From Syntrophothermus lipocalidus DSM 12680 (GTDB taxonomy: Bacteria > Bacillota > Syntrophomonadia > Syntrophomonadales > Syntrophothermaceae), in assembly GCF_000092405.1 (NCBI RefSeq), contig NC_014220.1:496001-560000 (forward strand): 64,000 nt of DNA, given 5' to 3'. A program made the position numbers and the translations under genes. Positions 55,440-62,247 of the stretch are shown here, one piece after another (the stretch's first letter is position 1; the number at the start of each line of letters is the position of its first letter). The notes beneath the pieces were generated by a model, which did not search any database, was not told where the DNA came from, and saw nothing but the letters and a program-made list of their open reading frames with translations.

Positions 55440-55799
55440 GTGTTGTCGTATTTCATGGCTTTCGTAATCGGAGGTGCACTTTGCCTCTTAGCTCAGTTAG
55501 TGATGGACCTGACCAAACCCGAGATTACGCCCGGGCATATTCTAGTGGGATACGTTACGATAGGCGCAATTCTCAGCGCCATAGGACTTTACCAGCCTTT
55601 GGTCAACTTAGGGGGGGCGGGAGCCACGGTTCCACTGTCAGGGTTCGGGCACCTGTTGGCTCAAGGTGCTTTGGAAGGGATGAACAAGTCAGGCATACTG
55701 GGGGCTTTTCGCGGGGGAGTCGAGGCTGCTGCTGCTGGGATCGCGGCCGCGGTTGTGTTTGGCTACGTAACAGCGGTATTGTTCACTCCCAAGGAATAA
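55440..55799 (+). CDS. spoVAE: Stage V sporulation protein AE (SpoVAEb)
   Basis: A 119-residue membrane protein with about four hydrophobic segments and family motifs (LAQLVMDLTKPEITPGHILVG-type start; GAGATVPLSGFGHLL). It is the short, hydrophobic SpoVAEb form; no SpoVAA, SpoVAB, SpoVAEa or SpoVAF is seen. A GTG start is used behind CAAGGGGG. The next gene begins 23 bases downstream, so it is likely in the same transcript. Confidence 0.9.
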   Translation: MLSYFMAFVIGGALCLLAQLVMDLTKPEITPGHILVGYVTIGAILSAIGLYQPLVNLGGAGATVPLSGFGHLLAQGALEGMNKSGILGAFRGGVEAAAAGIAAAVVFGYVTAVLFTPKE

Positions 55800-55822
55800 A
55801 AGTGGGAAGGAGGGCAGCAGCG

Positions 55823-56836
55823 GTGCAGACTGTAGGCATTCCTCGCGGTCTTTTTTACTACTACTATTATCCTCTATGGAAGACCTTTTTTTTGTCCCTG
55901 GGATTCAGGGTGGTGACTTCGCCTGCTACGAACTACCACGTTATGGATGAGGGGGTTCTGACGGCGGTGGACGAGGCTTGCCTTCCGGTTAAGGTGTACT
56001 TCGGTCACGTAAAGGAGCTTTGCCGAAAAGACGTAGACTACTTGTTTGTGCCACGTTTGGTCAGTGTTGAACCGCGCAGCTATATCTGTCCAAAGCTCAT
56101 GGGCGTACCGGACATGCTGAAGGCCCAAGTGCCGGGTTTACCCCCGCTTATAGAGCCCAAGATTGACATGTCGAAGCGAGAACGAGACCTCTTCTCGAGC
56201 ATCTATCAGGTAGGAAAACTCTTGAACTGTAAGCCAAAGCAGGTCGAAGCTGCCTACCGGGCGGGACAGGAAGAACAGAGAAGGTTTAACAGGTTGACCA
56301 GACAAGGGTACTCGTCGGATGAGGCCTTGGAAGCCTGGGAAACCGGCAATTTGGCGGGAAAAAACAGCGGTAACGTTGAAAGTGCCGGGACAGGAAAACT
56401 CAGAATAGGGGTCTTGGGACATGGGTACTCTTTGTACGATAAGGTAATCAGCTTGGATCTCTTGAATCGACTCAGGAGCATGAAGGTAGAAATCGTCACT
56501 TTAGAAATGTTGCCCGGGCAGGAAGTTGAAGCTCATGCCGCAACTTTGCCCAAGCGCATGTTTTGGACCTTGGGGCGAAAGCTCATCGGAGGAGCTTTAA
56601 AAATGGACAGTGACGAGACCATAGACGGGATAATTTACCTGGCTTGTTTCGGTTGTGGTCCGGATTCCCTGGTCGGGCAGATAATACAACGGAGGGTGAG
56701 GAAAACCCCTTTCATGCTGGTAACCGTGGACGAGCATACGGGGGAAGCAGGACTTGTAACGAGGCTGGAAGCTTTCTGCGACATGATATGGAGGAGGAAA
56801 CAAGTAAATGAAAGTCACCTTTCCCCACATGGGTAA
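55823..56836 (+). CDS. Acyl-CoA dehydratase activase-related protein (DUF2229-type), part 1 of a split system
   Basis: A 337-residue protein starting QTVGIPRGLFYYYYYPLWKTF, with conserved CLPVKVYFGHVKEL, a middle linker, and a Rossmann-like C-terminal half (IGVLGHGYSLYDKVISLDLLNRL; YLACFGCGPDSLVGQII). This matches the DUF2229 region of large 2-hydroxyacyl-CoA dehydratase activase-related proteins. The GTG at 55823 follows AAGGAGGG; a longer open frame to 55481 is only a shadow of spoVAE. It is 23 bases after spoVAE and overlaps the next gene by 29 bases. The substrate is unknown. Confidence 0.8.
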   Translation: MQTVGIPRGLFYYYYYPLWKTFFLSLGFRVVTSPATNYHVMDEGVLTAVDEACLPVKVYFGHVKELCRKDVDYLFVPRLVSVEPRSYICPKLMGVPDMLKAQVPGLPPLIEPKIDMSKRERDLFSSIYQVGKLLNCKPKQVEAAYRAGQEEQRRFNRLTRQGYSSDEALEAWETGNLAGKNSGNVESAGTGKLRIGVLGHGYSLYDKVISLDLLNRLRSMKVEIVTLEMLPGQEVEAHAATLPKRMFWTLGRKLIGGALKMDSDETIDGIIYLACFGCGPDSLVGQIIQRRVRKTPFMLVTVDEHTGEAGLVTRLEAFCDMIWRRKQVNESHLSPHG

Positions 56837-57911
56837 TCTTTGGATCTCGGTTAAATCTCTCTTCGAGGGATTGAATCTTGAAGTGGTAGTGCCTCCTCCT
56901 TGTTCGGCCCGGACAATGGAACTGGGAGTGCGGCATTCACCCGAATTTGCCTGTTTGCCGTTGAAGATCAACATGGGAAATTTTATCGAGGCTCTGGAAA
57001 ACGGGGCTGATACCATTGTTATGGCCGGTGGCTGGGGCCCCTGTCGTTTTGGGTACTATGCTCAGGTGGAAAAGGACATTCTTGTAGACCTTGGCTTTAA
57101 GTTTAGGCTGATCGTCTTGGAAGCTCCCGATTCCAGGCTGCAAGACCTGATTAAACAGTTAAAGCTTTTGGGCCAAAACGTATCCTTTTTCAAGGTTGTA
57201 CAGGCCATACGTCTTGGCTGGGAAAAACTGAAAGCAGTTGATGAGTTGGAATCAAAGCTTAGGTACTATTTGCCGCGCGTTTTAGATCCAGACCGGGCTG
57301 AAAAGGTATTTGCAGAAGGGCTAAAAAAGGTAGACAGAGCCAACACTTCGATGGAAATCAGAGAAGCAGTGTTGGCTACGTCAGATGAACTGGGCGGATT
57401 ACCTCAGAACGGGTGTACTCCACTCAGGATCGGGTTGGTAGGTGAAATATACACTCTCCTAGAACCGGCTAGCAACCTGCGGGTAGAAAGAAGACTGGGA
57501 AGATTGGGAGCAGAAGTGAAGAAAACAGTATCACTTCCCCAGTGGGTCAACGATCATCTTTTGGGTGGGGTGCTTAAGGTAGGAAGTTGTAGGGAAGCGG
57601 TTGCTTGCTCCAGCCCGTACCTTAATGACTGGGTGGGAGGGCACGGGAGAGAGACAGTGGGATACACGGTTCAGCTGGCCCGGCAAGGTTTTGACGGGGT
57701 GGTACAGGTGGGGCCTCTAACCTGCATGCCCGAGATCGTAGCCCAATCCGTCTTGGGTAAGGTGAGCCAGGTGGAAGGTATACCGGTGATGACCATGTAC
57801 TTCGACGAACAGTCGGCAGAGGCCGGGGTACAGACCCGGCTGGAGGCGTTTATCGATATGGTGCGACATAGGAAGCGGATGAACAACGGTAGCCTTTTCT
57901 CCTGCACTTGA
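56808..57911 (+). CDS. Acyl-CoA dehydratase activase-related protein, part 2 of a split system
   Basis: A 367-residue protein starting KVTFPHMGNLWISVKSLFEGL, then SPEFACLPLKINMGNF, GGWGPCRFGYYAQV, RIGLVGEIYTLLEPASN and VQVGPLTCMPEIVAQSVL. Together these correspond to the C-terminal CoA-dehydratase-like part of long fused activase proteins. Conserved cysteines (CLPLK, GPCRFGYY, PLTCMPE) could hold an iron-sulphur cluster, as in HgdB-like proteins. The ATG follows GGAGGAAACAAG inside the end of the preceding gene, so the two are coupled. The reaction is unknown. Confidence 0.8.
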   Translation: MKVTFPHMGNLWISVKSLFEGLNLEVVVPPPCSARTMELGVRHSPEFACLPLKINMGNFIEALENGADTIVMAGGWGPCRFGYYAQVEKDILVDLGFKFRLIVLEAPDSRLQDLIKQLKLLGQNVSFFKVVQAIRLGWEKLKAVDELESKLRYYLPRVLDPDRAEKVFAEGLKKVDRANTSMEIREAVLATSDELGGLPQNGCTPLRIGLVGEIYTLLEPASNLRVERRLGRLGAEVKKTVSLPQWVNDHLLGGVLKVGSCREAVACSSPYLNDWVGGHGRETVGYTVQLARQGFDGVVQVGPLTCMPEIVAQSVLGKVSQVEGIPVMTMYFDEQSAEAGVQTRLEAFIDMVRHRKRMNNGSLFSCT

Positions 57912-58026
57912 TTGAGGAGACGGGTTTTGGCAAGGCAATCAAGGTCTACTAATAGAACTCAAATAGTACTCCGCTTCATAGCGGTTCCTGTATTGTTCTG
58001 ATAATAATCGGTGTTTTTCAGTGGCT

Positions 58027-58046
58027 GTCTGCGTTCATCTGTGGCT
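58027..58046. repeat. TCTGCGTTCATCTGTGGCT unit of the dispersed repeat
   Basis: GTCTGCGTTCATCTGTGGCT lies in the 57912-58120 gap before the activase gene. Further units at 7064, 50486 and 60716 have the same layout. No other feature was recognised in this gap. Confidence 0.65.
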
Positions 58047-58120
58047 GGCAGAAGAACGACGTGGTGGGCGAAAGATGCGGTATGTGAGAGGAGAGGGGGA
58101 GGCAATACGGGGTGATATAA

Positions 58121-59104
58121 TTGGAACTCTATTTGGGCGTAGATATCGGTTCGGTAAGCAGCAATTTTGTTTTATCTAATGGTCAAGGCGAGGTACTGGC
58201 TTCTGTTTACCTTCGGACCATGGGCAACCCCGTGCAGGCTGTTAGAGACGGGTTGGCCAGGTTGGCAAAAGAGTTTCCCGGTACGCCTGTTAAGGGGGTG
58301 GGGACCACTGGCAGCGGGAGGCAACTGGCAGCTACGATGCTGGGGGCTGATGTGGTAAAGAATGAAATCACCTGTCATGCTATAGCCGCGTACCAGTACA
58401 ATCCGGAGGTTCGCACCGTTATAGAAATCGGGGGCCAGGACTCGAAGATAATCATTATCCGGGACGGAATAGTAGTTGACTTTGCCATGAACACCGTCTG
58501 TGCGGCGGGGACCGGTTCGTTCCTTGACCAGCAGGCAGCGAGGCTGAACATTCCTATTCAGGAATTCGGACAGAAAGCCCTAGCTGCCCGCCAGTCAGCT
58601 CGGATTGCCGGCCGTTGCGGGGTTTTTGCCGAATCTGATATGATACACAAGCAGCAGATGGGTTATCCGGTCGAAGACATCATAGCCGGCTTGTGCGAAG
58701 CTTTAGCCCGGAACTTCCTCAACAACGTAGGAAAAGGTAAGGATATCCAGGAACCGGTGATGTTTCAAGGGGGAGTAGCGGCCAACGTAGGACTGAAGCA
58801 AGCGTTCGAGAAGCTTCTGGGAAAACCGGTCATTGTACCGCAGTACCATAGTGTTATGGGGGCAGTAGGTGCCGCGCTATTGGCCCGGGAGACAGTAGCG
58901 GAAAAGGGCCGGCCCACGAACTTTAAGGGCATGGATTACGTTTTAGACGGCCATTTCACGACTCGAAGTTTCGAGTGTCAGGGATGCCCTAACCTTTGTG
59001 AGGTGGTCAGCATCAAGCGGGGAGGGGAAGTCCTGGCTTACTGGGGAGACCGCTGTCGAAGGTGGGAGACTTCTCTCTCGTCAGATTGCCGGGCACTAGC
59101 TTGA
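58121..59104 (+). CDS. CoA-substrate-specific enzyme activase (BcrAD/BadFG ATPase family)
   Basis: A 327-residue ASKHA-fold ATPase: LGVDIGSVSSNFVL (5-18), VIEIGGQDSKII (100-111), and the cysteines that bridge a [4Fe-4S] cluster between two subunits, Cys127 (NTVCAAGTG) and Cys166 (GRCGVFAESDMI). A short C-terminal Cys-rich part (CQGCPNLC) is as in standalone activases. It drives ATP-dependent electron transfer to a dehydratase-like partner, here probably the two upstream proteins. The TTG start follows GGGGTGA. It lies 209 bases after part 2, with a dispersed repeat in the gap. Confidence 0.88.
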   Translation: MELYLGVDIGSVSSNFVLSNGQGEVLASVYLRTMGNPVQAVRDGLARLAKEFPGTPVKGVGTTGSGRQLAATMLGADVVKNEITCHAIAAYQYNPEVRTVIEIGGQDSKIIIIRDGIVVDFAMNTVCAAGTGSFLDQQAARLNIPIQEFGQKALAARQSARIAGRCGVFAESDMIHKQQMGYPVEDIIAGLCEALARNFLNNVGKGKDIQEPVMFQGGVAANVGLKQAFEKLLGKPVIVPQYHSVMGAVGAALLARETVAEKGRPTNFKGMDYVLDGHFTTRSFECQGCPNLCEVVSIKRGGEVLAYWGDRCRRWETSLSSDCRALA

Positions 59105-59140
59105 TTCTGGCTGGCAAAACCCGATGACCCAAATTACTCG

Positions 59141-59169
59141 TTGTCTGGCTTATGATGGTCTGGTAAAAT
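59141..59169 (+). promoter_or_regulatory. Sigma-A promoter of trpB2
   Basis: TTGTCT (59141-59146) and TAAAAT (59164-59169) are 17 bases apart, about 57 bases before the trpB2 start. Confidence 0.6.
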
Positions 59170-59225
59170 ATCAACATGATTTCAATACGTAACAGCGACA
59201 GCTGAGGAGAGGAGAGATTAATGAG

Positions 59226-60587
59226 ATGAGTAGAGACGCCCTTACTAAGATTATCCTTCCGGAGGACAAGATTCCCAAGTATTGGTACAACGTGCAGGCT
59301 GACATGCCTAACCCGCTGGATCCGCCTTTGAATCCGCGCACTGGGGAGCCTGCGACTCCTGATGATCTATTGCCGATTTTTCCAATGGGTCTCATCGAAC
59401 AGGAGGTTTCTCAGGAGCGGTACATCGAGATTCCCCAGGAAGTTAGGGAAATTTATCGGCTGTGGAGACCGAGCCCTCTTTATAGAGCCCACAGGTTAGA
59501 AAAAGCCCTCGATACTCCCTGCCGAATCTACTATAAGTATGAGGGTGTCAGCCCGGTCGGCAGTCACAAGCTCAACAGCGCTATCGCACAAGCGTTCTTT
59601 AACAAGATCGCTGGGATCAAGCGCCTTACGACGGAGACGGGAGCTGGGCAGTGGGGAACAGCGTTAGCGTTAGCCTGTCGGGTCTTCGGGCTGGATTGTA
59701 CGGTGTACATGGTTAAGGTCAGTTATGAACAGAAACCCTACCGTCGCTCTATAATGGAAACCTACGGAGCGACTTGTCTAGCCAGCCCTACCGACCGAAC
59801 CGCATCCGGAAGGGCTGTGCTGGAGAGAGATCCCGATACCCCAGGTACCTTGGCCATAGCTATAAGCGAGGCGGTGGAAGATGCAGCCAGCCGGGACGAT
59901 ACCAACTACTCCCTGGGCAGCGTTTTGAACCACGTTTGCCTGCACCAGACGGTCATCGGGCAGGAAGTCAAGCTCCAGCTGGAAATGGTGGATGAGTATC
60001 CTGACGTGGTGATAGGGTGCTGCGGGGGGGGCAGCAACTTTTCGGGCATTGCTTTGCCCTTCATACCGGACAAACTTGCAGGAACCAATGTCCGCCTCAT
60101 CGCTGTGGAACCGGCAGCTTGTCCAACCCTGACCAAAGGGGTGTTTGCGTATGACTACGGGGACCAGGCCGGGTTTACCCCTTTGCTGAAGATGTATACC
60201 CTGGGCCACGATTTTACTCCGCCCGGTATCCATGCGGGGGGCTTGCGGTACCACGGGGATTCTCCGCTTATAAGCCGACTTTATCATGACGGGCTACTGG
60301 AAGCGAGGGCGGTATTCCAGAAGAATGTGTTCGAAGCGGCGGTGTTGTTTGCCCAAACCGAAGGCATTCTTCCTGCTCCCGAGTCGGCTCACGCCATAAG
60401 AGCGGCAGTCGACGAAGCCTTGGCTGGCAAAGAAGAGGGGGTCAGCCGCTGTATCGTTTTCAATTTAAGCGGGCACGGCCACCTCGATATCTCCGCCTAC
60501 GACAGTTACTTGAATGGCAGAATAGAAGACGTGGAGTTTTCGGACGAAGCACTGGCAGAGAGCCTGAAGACTCTGCCCCAGGTCTAG
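59226..60587 (+). CDS. trpB2: Tryptophan synthase beta-like protein (TrpB2)
   Basis: A 453-residue PLP enzyme. The length and N-terminal extension ([27 protein letters not shown]) are those of the TrpB2 family, not standard TrpB. The PLP lysine is Lys115 in VGSHKLNSA, and the phosphate loop is [10 protein letters not shown]. It can condense serine with indole. No trpA or other trp gene is nearby, so it may salvage indole. It has its own promoter and a terminator behind it. Confidence 0.93.
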   Translation: MSRDALTKIILPEDKIPKYWYNVQADMPNPLDPPLNPRTGEPATPDDLLPIFPMGLIEQEVSQERYIEIPQEVREIYRLWRPSPLYRAHRLEKALDTPCRIYYKYEGVSPVGSHKLNSAIAQAFFNKIAGIKRLTTETGAGQWGTALALACRVFGLDCTVYMVKVSYEQKPYRRSIMETYGATCLASPTDRTASGRAVLERDPDTPGTLAIAISEAVEDAASRDDTNYSLGSVLNHVCLHQTVIGQEVKLQLEMVDEYPDVVIGCCGGGSNFSGIALPFIPDKLAGTNVRLIAVEPAACPTLTKGVFAYDYGDQAGFTPLLKMYTLGHDFTPPGIHAGGLRYHGDSPLISRLYHDGLLEARAVFQKNVFEAAVLFAQTEGILPAPESAHAIRAAVDEALAGKEEGVSRCIVFNLSGHGHLDISAYDSYLNGRIEDVEFSDEALAESLKTLPQV

Positions 60588-60675
60588 TTACCGTGTATCA
60601 TGTATTATGCTTTGACACGATTTTCACGGCGATGTTACAATGCTGGTGAAATTGGTCATATTAGAAGGTGTTATG

Positions 60676-60712
60676 GCAGGCTGTTTAATGACGATAGCCT
60701 GCTTTGTTTTAT
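60676..60712 (+). terminator. Terminator after trpB2
   Basis: GCAGGCT (60676-60682) pairs with AGCCTGC (60696-60702) and is followed by TTTGTTTTAT. A copy of the dispersed repeat (AATCAGTGTCTATCTGTGGCT) follows at 60716-60736. Confidence 0.85.
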
Positions 60713-60764
60713 CTTAATCAGTGTCTATCTGTGGCTTACTATCGGAACGGAAAGGGTGAAAAGG

Positions 60765-62114
60765 TTGAGGCTGACGGGAACTATGCGGATCAACGCCCAG
60801 GGACACCTCGAGGTGGGAGGAATCGATGTTCTAGACCTGGTACGGGAATTCGGTACGCCCCTGTATGTGCTGGATGAAGAAGGATTTCGCGCTAACTGCC
60901 GGGCTTTTAGGGATGCTTTTGCCAAATACGGTCATTCCTTGGTTATTTATGCCAGCAAAACCCTGTCCTGCCTGGCGGCTTGCATAATCGTGGAAGAGGA
61001 GGGTCTGGGCCTTGATGTTGTATCCGGGGGCGAGCTTTATACGGCTCTCAGGGCTAGTTTTCCACCTGAGCGGATTTTCTTCCACGGCAACAACAAGACT
61101 CTGGATGAACTGGTTATGGCGGTAGAGTCCCGGGTAGGACGGGTGGTTGTTGACAATTTCTACGAGATTGAGCTTCTGGAAAACGTCTGTGAGCGGTTGG
61201 GACGCACCCAGAACATCCTTCTGCGGATCACTCCGGGAGTAGAGGCCCATACCCACGAGTATATAAAAACGGGGCAGATCGATTCAAAGTTCGGGTTTAC
61301 TCTGGCCAACGGGGACGCCCTAAAGGCAGTCGATACGGTCTGCCGAACGAAGAATCTCCGCTTGATGGGACTGCACTGTCACATCGGTTCCCAGATATTT
61401 GAAATGGATGCCTACGCTCATGCTACTGAGATAATGGTAGATCTTTTGGCCGAGATCAAAAACCGTTTTGGCTTGGAGTTGGAGGAACTGAATATGGGTG
61501 GGGGCTTCGGGATTTATTATCACAGCGGGGACGAGCCCCGGCAGCCGGAGGAATGGGCAAAGGCGGTTATGTCGACTTTGCGCAGTAAGACCGAGGCCAA
61601 CGCATTACGGATGCCGAAGGTTATAGTGGAACCGGGTCGGGCTATAGCGGGTCCGGCTGGCATTACTCTGTACACCTTGGGCAGTTATAAAGAGATTCCT
61701 GGGGTCCGCAAATACGTAGCGGTTGATGGAGGTATGACGGATAATCCCCGGCCTGCCTTGTACGGTTCGAAGTACGAGGCGGTTATCGCCAACCGGGCCG
61801 ACCGGGAGCCGGACGAACTGGTGTCGGTTGCCGGACGCTGCTGCGAATCAGGCGATATGTTGATATGGGATATAAAGCTTTCCCATCCGCAACCTGGAGA
61901 TATTTTGGCGGTTTTCGCTACTGGAGCATATAATTATTCAATGTCTAGCAACTATAACCGGGTAGGACGCCCGGCCATGGTGTTGGTCAGAGACGGTCAG
62001 GCAGACTTGATCGTGAAGAGGGAGTCTTATGAGGATCTCATCAGGAACGACGTGATTCCCGAACGTTTGGCCAGAGGCGACGTGGTCAAGATTGCGGCCG
62101 GCAAGAAGTTATGA
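60765..62114 (+). CDS. lysA: Diaminopimelate decarboxylase
   Basis: A 449-residue fold-III PLP enzyme that makes L-lysine from meso-diaminopimelate. The PLP lysine is Lys65 (YASKTLS); GLHCHIGSQIF, GGGFGIYY, VEPGRAIAGPAG and GRCCESGDML are the other active-site segments. The TTG at 60765 follows AAAGGGTGAAAAGG; an ATG at 60783 would shorten it by six residues. The frame is open back to 60600 through the repeat and terminator, which is rejected. No lysine riboswitch was recognised in the short leader. Confidence 0.93.
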   Translation: MRLTGTMRINAQGHLEVGGIDVLDLVREFGTPLYVLDEEGFRANCRAFRDAFAKYGHSLVIYASKTLSCLAACIIVEEEGLGLDVVSGGELYTALRASFPPERIFFHGNNKTLDELVMAVESRVGRVVVDNFYEIELLENVCERLGRTQNILLRITPGVEAHTHEYIKTGQIDSKFGFTLANGDALKAVDTVCRTKNLRLMGLHCHIGSQIFEMDAYAHATEIMVDLLAEIKNRFGLELEELNMGGGFGIYYHSGDEPRQPEEWAKAVMSTLRSKTEANALRMPKVIVEPGRAIAGPAGITLYTLGSYKEIPGVRKYVAVDGGMTDNPRPALYGSKYEAVIANRADREPDELVSVAGRCCESGDMLIWDIKLSHPQPGDILAVFATGAYNYSMSSNYNRVGRPAMVLVRDGQADLIVKRESYEDLIRNDVIPERLARGDVVKIAAGKKL

Positions 62115-62185
62115 TGACTGCAAAACAACGCAAACGCTTCAAATGCGAACTAACCGGGTGCTCGAAGCCCCGGTTCTCGCGTTAA

Positions 62186-62215
62186 TTGAGGCTTTTTCCA
62201 CGGGTGTGATATAAT
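62186..62215 (+). promoter_or_regulatory. Sigma-A promoter of the DHH-CBS-PAP gene
   Basis: TTGAGG (62186-62191) and TATAAT (62210-62215) are 18 bases apart, 32 bases before the start codon. A weak stem, AACCGGG/CCCGGTT (62152-62175), without T run follows lysA. Confidence 0.7.
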
Positions 62216-62247
62216 GCGAATGGGCAAGAAATCGCGGGAGAGAAGAC

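Noticed and set aside
55481-55822. N-terminal 114-codon extension of the DUF2229-type gene, overlapping spoVAE in another frame
   Set aside because: The extension is low-complexity, lacks family similarity, and a GTG with AAGGAGGG at 8 bases lies at 55823, where the family sequence begins.
60600-60764. 55-codon N-terminal extension of lysA
   Set aside because: It runs through the trpB2 terminator and a dispersed repeat; diaminopimelate decarboxylases do not have it.
60588-60764. Lysine riboswitch or T-box before lysA
   Set aside because: The leader is short and occupied by a terminator and a repeat; neither L-box nor T-box conserved sequences were found.
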